Positions 18,480 to 29,144 of a DNA stretch of 64,000 bases are shown in pieces. The position numbers were made by a program, and so were the translations under genes. A model generated the notes under the pieces. That model was not told the origin of the DNA and made no database searches. It was given only the letters and a program-made list of their open reading frames with translations. The stretch is from Diprion similis (lineage: Eukaryota; Arthropoda; Insecta; Hymenoptera; Diprionidae): assembly GCF_021155765.1 (NCBI RefSeq), contig NC_060112.1:27464601-27528600 (forward strand), written 5' to 3'. Within the stretch, counting starts at the first letter, position 1. Every line of letters begins with the position of its first letter.

Positions 18480-19215
18480 TCTGTAACATTGTAAAGATTA
18501 ACGACGGTTCGGGCATCATGCCAGCCACACCGCAGTGTGGCATCTATCCCCGCCGATAAAGAACCTATTCCCCTCGCACGGAAGCCGCTGTCGGCTTGTC
18601 GGTGGTCGGCCTATCCGTGCGAACCCCCCGTCCCTACGTCTTTAGCGTCTCCCGACCAGGGATTTCCCTGTCAATCCGAAACAGGGTAGGCCACTGGCCG
18701 GGTAAGACGGTGCCGGATTTATCCTACCGGACGTCGGATATGAGGAAAAACTGACCGGGTAATCCTCCATACATGCGCCCGAGACCCCAAATTCAACCCC
18801 CAGATTGGCTCCAGACGGCCGCGAGGAGCGGTTCTCCCACTTTGGACATGTGGTTTCCTGGGACCTTTGCCAGAAGAACAAGTCTTCTGGACTTACGTTT
18901 ACCCGTAGTACGCCACAGCGGTCCGTTAGAAGGTACTGACGTCACTCGCAGCCCTGGTCGGTCGGCAACTACTCCTCCCTTGATTAGTCTCTGAGGAATA
19001 TCCCTCAGGGCCCCAACCACATCTCATGCACTCGTTCATTGATTCACACACACACCATTCATACACGGCTGTCGTTAGTCACCCTCCGCTCCACCCAGGG
19101 CCTTACCGGCTGGGTTGAACCTACCGGGACCAAGGTCCCGCCGGCATCGCCCCCAGGGCTCACCACGGAGAGCCTCGAGCCCCCACACCACGACAAGGTG
19201 ACAGCCACGTGGGGG
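18480..19215 (-). promoter_or_regulatory. 5'UTR of element 3, with paired hairpins
   Basis: The leader is 736 nt. Next to ORF1 it carries GGCATCATGCC (18512-18522) and CCACACCGCAGTGTGG (18525-18540), structural counterparts of the family A hairpins with changed but complementary bases. At the 5' terminus CCCCCAC can pair with GTGGGGG, and the string CCTTGTCGTGGTGTGGGG is shared with family A. Confidence 0.7.
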
Positions 19216-19267
19216 AACCTAACCTAACCTAACCTAACCTAACCTGACCTAACCTAACCTAACCTAA

Positions 19268-19269
<2 letters not shown>
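19216..19269. repeat. Telomeric repeat tract 4, with one variant unit
   Basis: About eleven CCTAA units; one unit near 19243-19247 reads CCTGA. Confidence 0.96.
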
Positions 19270-19301
<32 letters not shown>

Positions 19302-19940
19302 TTTTGTTTTGGCGGCGACGAGGAAATCTTCAAAAGACATCCGGATGTTCTGGTTGTCCTCGGATAGTGCCGGATTTTTACCGGCTAAAACCCCTCCGCC
19401 GCCGCCCTCGCCCAGGGCGAAGTGGAACCGCTTTCGCATTACTTCGCTTCGCCCCTGTGGCCGGCCAGTTCTCCGTGGCCTCTCTTCGCCTTCCTCAGCG
19501 TGGCGTGAGCCATCTTAGCCCGACAGTCACGCCTCAGTCAGCCCTTCCTTATCCTCTAATCGTCACTTAGCGTCGGCAGAATTACGTGCGTAGCGTCCAA
19601 CGACCTCTGCCCCGCTTGCACTCTTTTGAGTTTGTCACCCAGTCTTGTCCTTAACCTACCATGCTTAGCGCTGGGGCGACTTCGCACAAGTGTCCCGTCC
19701 ACCCACCGCCTGCGTGCACCTTAAGATCTATCTACACTGCACTACTACTACTACTGCACTGCATTTGTCACATGCGCTCCTCGCCAAATATTGTTTTACT
19801 GAGCAAGCCTAGGGCTGTTTAAGGGTGCCTTTGCACTAGTTGTCCCGTACACCCCCTTGCTTGCCCACACCATCACCTTTGTCCCCTTCACCAATCAGCA
19901 AAAATGCAAAGTCAAATGAATCCCGCCACCGCTTACCTGT
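19270..19940 (-). other. 3'UTR of element 4, A2 type
   Basis: Poly(A) tail with one or two interrupting C bases on the RNA strand, then the conserved A terminal module to about 19550, then A2-specific sequence up to the ORF2 stop. Confidence 0.8.
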
Positions 19941-22421
19941 TTACGTTGAGGGGTGTCGTTCACTTCTTCTTCTCCTTTCAGCCTCCTCCTTTGCGCGCAG
20001 CACTGCTCCGGCGAAGTCAGCCGCAGCTTTCCACTTCTCTGAGCCTTCGAGCATCGCCCTTACCAGGTTCTGGATGCTCTCGGCGCGTCCCATGATTCTC
20101 CACATTTCCTCTCTTTGCGTATTCCAGGCCTCGCATACAAACCAGGTGTGGTTAGCGTCGTCTGAGGCCTCGTCGCAGTGGTGGCATTTCGCCGTGTCCT
20201 CCTTGCCGATGCGCTTCAGGTACGTCCCAAAGCACCCATGGCCTGTAAGCCCCTGGGTGAGGTGAAAGTCCATTTGGCCATGCTTCCTGTCCACCCAGGG
20301 TATTACCGAGGGTACCGCGGTTCTCGTCCAGGCCCCTTTGTCCTCCTCGCTCCACTCCTTGTCCCATTCCTCGAGTGTACGCTTCCGTTCCTCGCGCCTG
20401 AGTCTGTTTCTGGCGGGCCTGTTGCGTATTGCGCCTCCGGCCTCCGCGTCCGCTATCCTTTTTCGCTCTGCCGCCAGGAGGTGGAGCGGTATCAGCGTTG
20501 CTAACACCATTACGGCTGGCGTTGAGACCGTGCGGTACGCTGACACCACACGGAGGGGGCAGGCCCTTCCCGCAGCCTCTAGTCTGCTCCTGTTCCTTTG
20601 GACGCTGACGGCGTCGGCCCACACCGGGGCTCCGTACAGCGCCACGGAGTAGGTGACGCTCGCGAGGAGCCTTCTTCTGCCGCTAGCCGGGCCCCCGATG
20701 TTGGGCATAAGCCTTCCGATGGCCGCGGCTACACCCATTGCCTTGCTGGCAGCCTGCTGCACGTGCTCGGCGAAGTTCAACCTAGCATCGATGGTCACTC
20801 CAAGGTATTTGGCGCTACCCGTGGGCGCGACCTCGTGCCCCTTGACCGGAATAGGGTTGACCTTCAGCGTGTTCCGGCGCGTGAGCACCACTATCTCCGT
20901 CTTCTTTTCCGCTAGGTCCAGTCCTCTCTTAGTCAGCCATGCCCAGGCACTGTTGACTGCTTCCGTGGTCTTAGCCTCCAGGAGGCCAGTCGTCCTTGCC
21001 GTCACCACCAGCGCCACGTCGTCTGCGAAGCCCACGGTGGTTACTCCATCCGGCATTTTCATGCGGAGGAGGTCGTCGTACGCCACGTTCCACAGCAGCG
21101 GCCCGAGGACCGATCCCTGCGGCACGCCTGCTGAAAGCCGGCGGGTTTTTTCTACCTCGCTGGTACGGTACAGAAGCAGCCTGTCTTCCAGGTAGCTCCC
21201 GACCATCCCGACGAGGTACGCCGGCATGCCGTTCCTTCTTTTCAGTGCGTCCAGTATGACTTGGTGCCCAACTGCATTGAAGGCGTTTTTGACGTCCAAA
21301 AGCACCATCAAGCAGGGGGTAGCGAAGCGACCTTTACGCTCGTTAGCTTTCCTCGCGATGTCAACGACCTCGTAGATGGCGTGAATCGTGGACCTGCCCC
21401 TTCGGAAGCCGTACTGGTTGTCAGCTAAGCCCCCAGACGCGTCGAGGGCGGCCTCCAACCTGGCGTGCAGAAGCCTCTCAAGCAGCTTTCCCGTCACATC
21501 GATCAGACTGATGGGCCGGTATTTTTGCCCGCCTCCCTCTTTGGCCTGTCCCTTCGGTAGTAGGACCAGCCTCTGTCTCTTCCACCTCGGGTGGAAAATC
21601 CCCTGCTGCAGGCACTCGTTGAATGCCCTGAGCAGTGCCTCCGGGTAGTTCTCCGCGACCACTGCCAGGGCTTCCCCAGGCACGCCGTCGGGGCCAGGTG
21701 CCTTGCCTCCGCTGATCCTCCTAGCTGCGTGGTACAGCTCCGTCAAGGTAAAGGGCTCGGGGTGGGGGCCAGCTACGGCCGTCCCGAGGATGCACCTCTC
21801 CGTCTGCCTGTGGACCGGAAACAACTCGGTTAATATGTTTTCCACGGTCAGGGGGTCGTCCGGCTGCCGAAGCACTCCCAGCTTCTTGGTGACTAGTTTG
21901 TACGGCAGCCCCCACGGGTCCTCATCCACCGCCTGCAAGAGCTCCTCCCAGCACCTGGCCTTGCTGGCTTTGATCTCGTTTCTGAGATCCCGCTTCGCCG
22001 TCCGGTAGGCTGCCATACTGGCGTCCGCGTCCCTGCTTCTAGTTCGTGCGCGCTGAGCCCGCCTCCTGGCGCTTACGCATTCCCGTCGGAGCTGGGCGAT
22101 CCGATCGGTCCACCAGTGCGCTGCGGGCTTGCCTCGAGGGGGCTTCCTTCTTGGCATACCCGCGTCGCATGCCCTGATGATGGTATTCATTAGCACGTCG
22201 ACTTCCGGATCGCCGATATCTGTTGGTCGGCTCCCACGTTTCCGCTTCTCCTCGGCGAGGCAGGTCACCATGGCCGCCTTGTCGAGCTTTCTGGTGACCC
22301 AGCCTGCTGTTGCTGGATCGCGTCCGCCACCTTGCTTCGTCCGGTTGCCTGCGCTGAGCTCCCACTCCATGTAGATGTAACGGTGGTCACTCAAGCTCTC
22401 CTCCTCCAGGACCCTCCATTC
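19941..22421 (-). pseudogene. ORF2 of element 4, 5'-truncated reverse transcriptase
   Basis: The frame is open from the truncation point, beginning EWRVLEEESLSDHRY, to the stop after a Ser/Arg-rich tail. It keeps the last endonuclease motif (SDH), the entire reverse transcriptase with FADD, and the CHHC knuckle. The catalytic N-terminal half of the endonuclease, including GDFN, is absent, so it cannot nick target DNA. There is no internal frameshift. Residues close to the truncation (SAGNRTKQGGGRDPATAGW) match element 6, not elements 2 or 5. Confidence 0.9.
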
Positions 22422-22490
22422 AACCTAACCTAACCTAACCTAACCTAACCTAACCTAACCTAACCTAACCTAACCTAACCTAACCTAACC
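22422..22490. repeat. Telomeric repeat tract 5, (CCTAA)n
   Basis: About fourteen perfect units lie between the truncated element 4 and the poly(A) tail of element 5. Confidence 0.97.
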
Positions 22491-23136
22491 TTTTTTTTTT
22501 TTTTTTTTTTTTTTTTTGTTTTTTTTGTTTTGGCGGCGACGAGGAAATCTTCAAAAGACATCCGGATGTTCTGGTTGTCCTCGGATAGTGCCGGATTTTT
22601 ACCGGCTAAAACCCCTCCGCCGCCGCCCTCGCCCAGGGCGAAGTGGAACCGCTTTCGCATTACTTCGCTTCGCCCCTGTGGCCGGCCAGTTCTTCGTGGC
22701 CTCTCTCCGCCTTCCTCAGCGTGGCGTGAGCCATCTTAACCCGACAGTCACGCCTCAGTCAGCCCTCCCTTCCCATCATACGTCGCTCGGCGTGGGCAGG
22801 ATCACGCGCGTACCGTCCAATGTCCTCTGCCCCGCTCGCACTCTTTTTAGTTCGTCACTCAGACTCGTCCTTAACCTAGCATGCTCGGCGCTGGGCCGAC
22901 TTTTTACAAGTGACCTGTCTTTCCACCACCTGCGTGCACCTTAAGTTAGCCCTATCTACACTACACTACTATTGCACTGCATTTGTCATATTGTTTTACA
23001 AAGCAAGCTTAGGGCGGCTCAAGGGTGACTTTGCACTAAGTGTCCCGTGCACCCCTTCGCTCGCCAACACCATCACCTTTGTCACCTCCACCAGTCGGTC
23101 AATAAAAGAATATGAATCCCGCCACCTCTTACCTGT
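22491..23136 (-). other. 3'UTR of element 5, A2 type
   Basis: Conserved A terminal module to about 22770, followed by A2-specific sequence very similar to 6400-6793, with small deletions. No gene is evident. Confidence 0.85.
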
Positions 23137-26100
23137 TTACGCTGTGGCGCGTCGTTCACTTCTTCTCCTTCTTTCGGCCTCCTCCTTCGCGCGCAGCACT
23201 GCACTGGCGAAGTCAGCCGCTGCTTTCCACTTTTCTGAGCCTTCAAGCATCGCCCTTACCAGGTCCTGGATGCTCTCGGCGCGTCCCATGATCCTCCACA
23301 TTTCCTCCCTTTGCGTATTCCAGGCCTCGCATACAAACCAGGTGTGGTTAGCGTCGTCTGAGGCCTCGTCACAGTGATGGCATTTCGCCGTGCCCTCCTT
23401 GCCGATGCGCTTGAGGTACGCCCCAAAGCATCCATGGCCTGTCAGCCCCTGGGTGAGGTGGAAGTCCATTTGGCCATGTTTCCGGTCCACCCAGGGTATT
23501 ACCGAGGGTATCGCAGTCCTCGTCCAGGCCCCTTTGTCCTCCTCGCTCCACTCCTTGTCCCATTCCTCGAGTGTACGTTTCCGTTCCTCGCGCCTGAGTC
23601 TGTTTCTGGCGGGCCTGTTGCGTATTGCGCCTCCGGCCTCCGCGTTCGCTATCCTTTTCCGCTCTGCCGCCAGGAGGTGGAGCGGTATCAGCGTTGCCAG
23701 CACCATTACGGCTGGCGTTGAGACCGTGCGGTACGCTGACACCACCCGGAGGGCGCAGGCCCTTCCCGTAGCCTCCAGTCTGCTCCTGTTCCTTTGGACG
23801 CTCACGGCGTCGGCCCACACCGGAGCTCCGTACAGCGCAACGGAGTAGGTGACGCTCGCGAGGAGCCTTCTTCTGCCGCTAGCCGGGCCCCCGATGTTGG
23901 GCATAAGCCTTCCGATGGCCGCGGCTACACCCATTGCCTTGCTGGCAGCCTGCTGCACGTGCTCGGCGAAGTTCAACCTAGCATCGATGGTCACTCCAAG
24001 GTATTTGGCGCTACCCGTGGGCGCGACCTCGTGCCCCTTGACCGGAATAGGGTTGACCTTCAGCGTGTTCCGGCGCGTGAGCACCACTATCTCCGTCTTC
24101 TTTTCCGCTAGGTCCAGTCCTCTCTCAGTCAGCCATGCCCAGGCACTGTTGACTGCTTCCGTGGTCTTGGCCTCCAGGAGGCCAGCCGTCCTCGCCGTCA
24201 CCACCAGCGCCACGTCGTCTGCGAAGCCCACGGTGGTCACTCCATCCGGCAGTTTCATGCGGAGGAGGTCGTCGTACGCCACGTTCCACAGCAGCGGCCC
24301 GAGGACCGATCCCTGCGGCACACCCGCTGAAAGCCGACGGGTTTTTTCTCCCTCGCTGGTACGGTACAGAAGCAGCCTGTCTTCCAGGTAGCTCCCGACC
24401 ATCCCGACGAGGTACGCCGGCATGCCGTTCCTCCTTTCCAGCGCGTCCAGTATGACTTGGTGCCCCACTGCATTGAGGGCGTTTTTGACGTCCAAAAGCA
24501 CCATCAAGCAGGGGGTAGCGAAGCGACCTTTACGCTCGTTAGCTTTCCTCGCGATGTCAACGACCTCGTCGATGGCGTGGATCGTGGACCTGCCCCTTCG
24601 GAAGCCGTACTGGTTGTCAGCTAAGCCCCCAGACGCGTCGAGGGCGGCCTCCAACCTGGCATGCAGAAGCCTCTCAAGCAGCTTCCCCGTCACATCGATC
24701 AGACTGATGGGCCGGTATTTTAGCCCGCCTCCCTCTTTGGCCTGTCCCTTCGGTAGCAGGACCAGCCTCTGCCTCTTCCACCTCGGGTGAAAAATCCCCT
24801 GCTGTAGGCACTCGTTGAACGCCCTGAGCAGTGCCTCCGGGTAGTTCTCCGCGACCACTGCCAGGGCTTCCCCAGGCACGCCGTCGGGGCCAGGTGCCTT
24901 GCCTCCGCTGATCCTCCTAGCTGCGTGGTACAGCTCCGTCAAGGTGAAGGGCTCGGGATGGGGGCCAGCTACGGCCGTCCCGAGGGTGCTCCTCTCCGTC
25001 TGCCTGTGGACCGGGAACAACTCGGTTAATATGTTTTCCACGGTCAGGGGGTCGTCCGGCTGCCGAAGCACTCCCAGCTTCTTGGTGACCAGTTTGTACG
25101 GCAGCCCCCACGGGTCCTCATCAACCGCCTGCAAGAGCTCCTCCCAGCACCTGGCTTTGCTGGCTTTGATCTCGTTTCTGAGGTCCCGCTTCGCCGTCCG
25201 ATAAGCTGCCATGCTGGCCTCCGTGTCCCCGCTTTTAGCTCGTGTGCGCTGAGCCCTTCTCCTGGCGCTTACGCATTCCCGTCGGAGCTGGGCGATCCGA
25301 TCGGTCCACCAGTGCGCTGCGGGCTTGCCTCGAGGGGGCTTCCTTCTTGGCATACCTGCGTCGCATGCCCTAGTGATGGTATTCATCAGCACGTCGACTT
25401 CCGAATCGCCGATGTCTGTTGGTCGGCTCCCGCGTTTCCGCTTCTCCTCGGCGAGGCAGGTCACCATGGCCGCCTTGTCCAGCTTCCTGGTGACCCAGCC
25501 TGTTGTCCCTATATCGCCTTCACTTCCTCGCTGCGTCCGGTTGCCCGAGCTGAGCGCCCACTCCATGTAGATGTAGCTGTGGTCGCTCAAGCTCTCTTCC
25601 TCCAAGACCTTCCATCCGCGCATTTCGGCTGCCACGCTAGGGCTGCCGACCGTGATGTCAATGACCGACTTCGAGCCAGTGGCCGCTCTCCTCCAGGTCG
25701 GAGCTTTCCCTGTGTTAATTGGGGTGAGATCAAGCCTGGCTAGGAAGTCCGCCACGATTCGGCCCCTGTCGTCCCATCTCTCAGACCCCCACAAAGGTGA
25801 CTTCGCGTTGAAGTCGCCCGCTATGAGGATTCTGTGACCCGCTGCTCTGGCCTGCACCTCCAGCTCGTCGAGTTGCCTCTCAAAGTCCTCGGTCCTCGCG
25901 TTGGGCGAAAAGTAACAGCTGAAAACATAGGTCTGGTTAATTTCAGCCCATACGAAGCCTTCACCTTTTTCCCCCGGTGTTATGTTGCCGGTGAAGTTCC
26001 GCGTTACTGCGATCGCCGCATCCCCCTTACGGTCGAGCATCCACAGTCCTGCCTTGCCCGCGCTGCTAGGCTCGGATACCAGCAGGATGCTTGTCCCCAA

Positions 26101-26217
26101 AGCCGCCGCGGTCTGCGCGAGGAGGTCCTGGGCGGCTCGACTCCTGTTCAGGTTGACCTGGAGTATGCGTGCGCCTGGCATCCCGCTACGTCCGGGGCTA
26201 TCCATCACGCGAGGCAT
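23137..26217 (-). CDS. ORF2 of element 5: endonuclease-reverse transcriptase
   Basis: The protein is 1026 aa from the ATG at 26217 (a GTG three codons upstream is also in frame). The endonuclease shows LNRSR, GDFNAKSPLWGS and SDHSY. The reverse transcriptase has APGPDG, NQYGFRRGRST, GVPQGSVLGPLLWN and FADD. A CHHC-type knuckle follows, and the short C-terminus ends in SERRATA. One normally conserved Phe in the VKNAFNAVGH motif is Leu here, which is probably tolerated. The ATG overlaps the ORF1 stop by 13 nt. There is no internal stop or frameshift. Confidence 0.93.
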   Translation of the reverse strand: MPRVMDSPGRSGMPGARILQVNLNRSRAAQDLLAQTAAALGTSILLVSEPSSAGKAGLWMLDRKGDAAIAVTRNFTGNITPGEKGEGFVWAEINQTYVFSCYFSPNARTEDFERQLDELEVQARAAGHRILIAGDFNAKSPLWGSERWDDRGRIVADFLARLDLTPINTGKAPTWRRAATGSKSVIDITVGSPSVAAEMRGWKVLEEESLSDHSYIYMEWALSSGNRTQRGSEGDIGTTGWVTRKLDKAAMVTCLAEEKRKRGSRPTDIGDSEVDVLMNTITRACDAGMPRRKPPRGKPAAHWWTDRIAQLRRECVSARRRAQRTRAKSGDTEASMAAYRTAKRDLRNEIKASKARCWEELLQAVDEDPWGLPYKLVTKKLGVLRQPDDPLTVENILTELFPVHRQTERSTLGTAVAGPHPEPFTLTELYHAARRISGGKAPGPDGVPGEALAVVAENYPEALLRAFNECLQQGIFHPRWKRQRLVLLPKGQAKEGGGLKYRPISLIDVTGKLLERLLHARLEAALDASGGLADNQYGFRRGRSTIHAIDEVVDIARKANERKGRFATPCLMVLLDVKNALNAVGHQVILDALERRNGMPAYLVGMVGSYLEDRLLLYRTSEGEKTRRLSAGVPQGSVLGPLLWNVAYDDLLRMKLPDGVTTVGFADDVALVVTARTAGLLEAKTTEAVNSAWAWLTERGLDLAEKKTEIVVLTRRNTLKVNPIPVKGHEVAPTGSAKYLGVTIDARLNFAEHVQQAASKAMGVAAAIGRLMPNIGGPASGRRRLLASVTYSVALYGAPVWADAVSVQRNRSRLEATGRACALRVVSAYRTVSTPAVMVLATLIPLHLLAAERKRIANAEAGGAIRNRPARNRLRREERKRTLEEWDKEWSEEDKGAWTRTAIPSVIPWVDRKHGQMDFHLTQGLTGHGCFGAYLKRIGKEGTAKCHHCDEASDDANHTWFVCEAWNTQREEMWRIMGRAESIQDLVRAMLEGSEKWKAAADFASAVLRAKEEAERRRRSERRATA

Positions 26218-27926
26218 TGTGCCCACACGGATCCGACCCTCCTTCGGAACTCCACCTCGCGGTTGCTGGGAGACAGAAGCGCCGCTTCCTGTCCAGCCCC
26301 TTCCCTGTCACCAGTCCTCCTGGTCTCCAGGGCCGTTGCCCTGTTATACTTCACCTTCGCCTTCGACAGCTCTTCCCTGAAGGCCCTGCATCTCCCACTC
26401 CCAGTGAAGTGGTCGGCTCTCCAGTTGTTCCTGCTGCAGAGCATGCAGCTTGGGCTGGCCTGGCAGTCCTTCTCCTTGTGGCCCGCCTTACCGCATCTTC
26501 TGCAGGCGCTCGAGCAGTCGACGCCCACGCACTCCCCGCTCCGGTGTCCGTAGCCTTGGCACCGGAAGCACTTGTCAACGGTCACTCGTTCTCGTATCCT
26601 ACAGACACACCAGCCTACCTTGACCTTGCCTACCGCTAGGATCCTTCTGGCCGTTCGCTCCGGGAGCCGTATCAATGCGACTTGGGTCCCATTGTAGCCC
26701 CTCCTCATCTTCACGTCCCCGGCGAGTTCGGCTTGTAGTATGCTGGCAAGCGCCACCTTCACCTCGCCAGCCTCAGTGACATCGTCGAGGTCTCTGATCC
26801 CCACAGTGAGCATGGGCTCAAGTGCTGCAACCTTGTTGCCTTGCCCCAGTGCCCCAGCCACAGCGTCCCTAAGAGCCTGGACGCCGCTGCTGCCCCGCTT
26901 CAGCTCGACCAGGACGTCGCCACCCCTGGTCTTCTTCACCGCAGCGATCTGGGCCCCGGTTTTTTCAGGGTCCACCTGCCGCTTGATGGATCGGAGGACC
27001 TCGGCATAGTTGGCACTCCCGCTCGTCTTAATAAGGACCGCGTCCGGCCTCACCTGCCGCCGGCCGCCGATCTTCAGCGCACCCTGCTGGCCCCTCTGTT
27101 GTTGTGCCTGCCGCTGCTGCTGCTGTTGCGGCTTTTGCAGCTGCGTCGGGGGTTCGGTAGCCCCGCGCTTCTTCTTCTTGGGCCGGACCCTCTTAGCCGC
27201 TACCGTCCAGCCTTCCTCCGCTTGGGTGAAATTGGCCGCCCTCGCAGCCCCTGCCTCCATCGAACCTGCCTCTGGGCACGGGCGCTTTTCGGTCGCGCTA
27301 GCGCACGGGGAGGTCTGCTTCCTCTTTGCCCCGCCGATCAGGCCGTCCATTTCTTGGTCCGATCGCGGGAGGGCATCTTCCCGCTCAGCCGTGCGTGGTT
27401 GCGCCTCCGTCTGCGTGGACGTCGACGCCGTCGCTCGTTCGCCGGAACCCCTGAGACCGCTGAGCTCCTTCTCCGCCCAGCACCACCCTCGCTCCACCTG
27501 CCTCATCAGCAGAGCAGCCTTGCTGAGACCTTCTTTCAGGGAGGCGTGAGCGTTTTTGTGCTCCCTGGTGAAGCGGTTCATCTCTTCGATCGCTTTAGCA
27601 AGGGCGGTCACTGCATCCCTTGCCTTCTTTGCTTCATCGCCTCCCGCAGAGGCCGGGGACTTCTCGGACGCCCTCCCTAGGCTGAGGGTCATCGCCATTC
27701 CTGCGAACGGCCCACCCCAGTTAATCTTTCCCTCCGACCTTGCTTTTGGGATTGCTCCCTTACTCGGCATGGCCCTCGGGGCTATCGCTTCAGCGAAGGA
27801 GACCAGATCCGCCGTAGGTGTTGACGGCGGTGACCTCCCGATGCTATCCCTTCTTGCGAAGGGATCTCCAGCAAACTCCTCTATCTGCCTTTCTCCTACG
27901 TTTGTTTTTGTTTTATTAGTATCCAT
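26205..27926 (-). CDS. ORF1 of element 5: gag-like RNA-binding protein
   Basis: The 573-aa protein begins MDTNKTKTNVGERQ. It has the basic block KRVRPKKKKRG, a Gln-rich linker and, near residues 450-515, three zinc knuckles starting CFRCQGYGHRSGEC. It is very similar to the ORF1 of elements 6 and 8 and ends in the shared WAQCLA. It presumably assembles with element RNA and the ORF2 protein. The frame is intact. Confidence 0.92.
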   Translation of the reverse strand: MDTNKTKTNVGERQIEEFAGDPFARRDSIGRSPPSTPTADLVSFAEAIAPRAMPSKGAIPKARSEGKINWGGPFAGMAMTLSLGRASEKSPASAGGDEAKKARDAVTALAKAIEEMNRFTREHKNAHASLKEGLSKAALLMRQVERGWCWAEKELSGLRGSGERATASTSTQTEAQPRTAEREDALPRSDQEMDGLIGGAKRKQTSPCASATEKRPCPEAGSMEAGAARAANFTQAEEGWTVAAKRVRPKKKKRGATEPPTQLQKPQQQQQRQAQQQRGQQGALKIGGRRQVRPDAVLIKTSGSANYAEVLRSIKRQVDPEKTGAQIAAVKKTRGGDVLVELKRGSSGVQALRDAVAGALGQGNKVAALEPMLTVGIRDLDDVTEAGEVKVALASILQAELAGDVKMRRGYNGTQVALIRLPERTARRILAVGKVKVGWCVCRIRERVTVDKCFRCQGYGHRSGECVGVDCSSACRRCGKAGHKEKDCQASPSCMLCSRNNWRADHFTGSGRCRAFREELSKAKVKYNRATALETRRTGDREGAGQEAALLSPSNREVEFRRRVGSVWAQCLA

Positions 27927-28590
27927 ATTATTTGATTTTAAAGCTTAAGACGGTTCGGCCATCATGGCAGCTACACCTCAGTGCAGCGTCTATCCCCGCC
28001 TGAAGTTACCCTAGCCCCCTTCGCATGGAAGCCGCTGTCGGCTTGTCGGTTGGTCGGTCCTATCCATGCGATCCCCCCTGTCCCTGACACATTCAGTCCT
28101 CCGACCGGGGATTCCCCTGCTAATCCGAAACAGGTTAGGCCACCGGCCGGTTCAGACTTTGCCGGATTTACCCTACCGGACTTCGGGTATGAGGAAATAC
28201 GGACCAAGTAATCCTCCACACACACGCCCGCGCCCCCAGGTTCAACCCCCGGCTAGGCTCCAGCAGCTTTAAGGAGCGGTTTTCCCACTTTGGGCCCGTG
28301 GCCGTGCGCCACCGCAGCCCGGTAAAGGTACAAACTTCACTTTCGGCCCCGGTCAGTCGGCTACTACTCCTTCCTTGGTTAGTCTCCGAGGAATATCCGC
28401 CGAAGGCACGACCGCGTCTCTTTCACTCACCGCCATGCACGCACTCATTCACACTTTTGGCTGTCGTTCAGTCACCCCCCGCTCCCCCGTGGACCAGACT
28501 AGCTTGGTTGAACCTCGCCAGCATTGCTCCACAGGATCGGCACGGAAAGGCTTAAGCCCCACACCACGACAAGGAAACAGCCTCGTGGGG
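27927..28590 (-). promoter_or_regulatory. 5'UTR of element 5, with paired hairpins
   Basis: The 664-nt leader is nearly identical to that of element 2. The two hairpins next to ORF1 are at 27958-27968 and 27970-27987, the second with one changed loop base. The terminal hairpin lies within the last 45 bases before the telomeric tract. Confidence 0.7.
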
Positions 28591-28637
28591 AACCTAACCT
28601 AACCTAACCTAACCTAACCTAACCTAACCTAACCTAA

Positions 28638-28639
<2 letters not shown>
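28591..28639. repeat. Telomeric repeat tract 6, (CCTAA)n
   Basis: About ten perfect units lie between the 5' end of element 5 and the poly(A) tail of element 6. Confidence 0.97.
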
Positions 28640-28668
<29 letters not shown>

Positions 28669-29144
28669 GTTTTGGCGGCGACGAGGAAATCTTCAAAAGA
28701 CATCCGGATGTTCTGGTTGTCCTCGGATAGTGCCGGATTTTTACCGGCTAAAACCCCTCCGCCGCCGCCCTCGCCCAGGGCGAAGTGGAACCGCTTTCGC
28801 ATTACTTCGCTTCACCCCTATGGCCGGCCAGTTCTTCGTGGCCTCTCTCCACCTCCCTCAGCGTGGCGTGAGCCATCTTAACCCGACAGTCACGCCTCAG
28901 TCAGCCCTTCCTTTGTTTCGTACGTCACTCAGCGTGGGCAGAGTTTTTTGCGCATAGCGTTACGTCTCTCCTGCCCCGCCTACACTTTTAGTCCATCACC
29001 ACACATGCCTTATTTCTAGTTACACTTAACTAAACTATTACCTACACCTGTCCACCATTGCCCTTAGTCATGCAACACTACCTTATCCCTACTTTGGGGG
29101 GTTTTCGATGCGCATAGCGTCCAGATCACCCCTTCCATCCCTCG

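Larger units (their letters stand above)
12298..19215 (-). mobile_element. Element 3: telomeric non-LTR retrotransposon, family B, full length and intact
   Basis: The element is 6918 bp: 5'UTR of about 736 nt, ORF1, overlapping ORF2, a 3'UTR of about 650 nt and a short poly(A) of 19 nt. It uses the same junction phase with TTAGG as the A elements but is clearly diverged: YADD in place of FADD, a longer ORF1 with a coiled coil, and a different 3' end. Both frames are open end to end, so it could be autonomous. Confidence 0.94.
19270..22421 (-). mobile_element. Element 4: telomeric non-LTR retrotransposon, A2, 5'-truncated
   Basis: A poly(A) tail (19270-19300), A2-type 3'UTR and ORF2 are present. 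The element stops within the endonuclease region at about 22421, where AACCTAACC resumes. ORF1 and the 5'UTR are missing. The endonuclease-proximal end resembles element 6 and the rest resembles elements 2 and 5, so the copy is mosaic. Confidence 0.92.
22491..28590 (-). mobile_element. Element 5: telomeric non-LTR retrotransposon, A2, full length and intact
   Basis: The element is 6100 bp with 5'UTR, intact ORF1 and ORF2, short 3'UTR and a poly(A) tail interrupted by single bases. It is the cleanest A2 copy in the window and could be autonomous. Both ends lie in the common TT/AGG phase. Confidence 0.95.
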
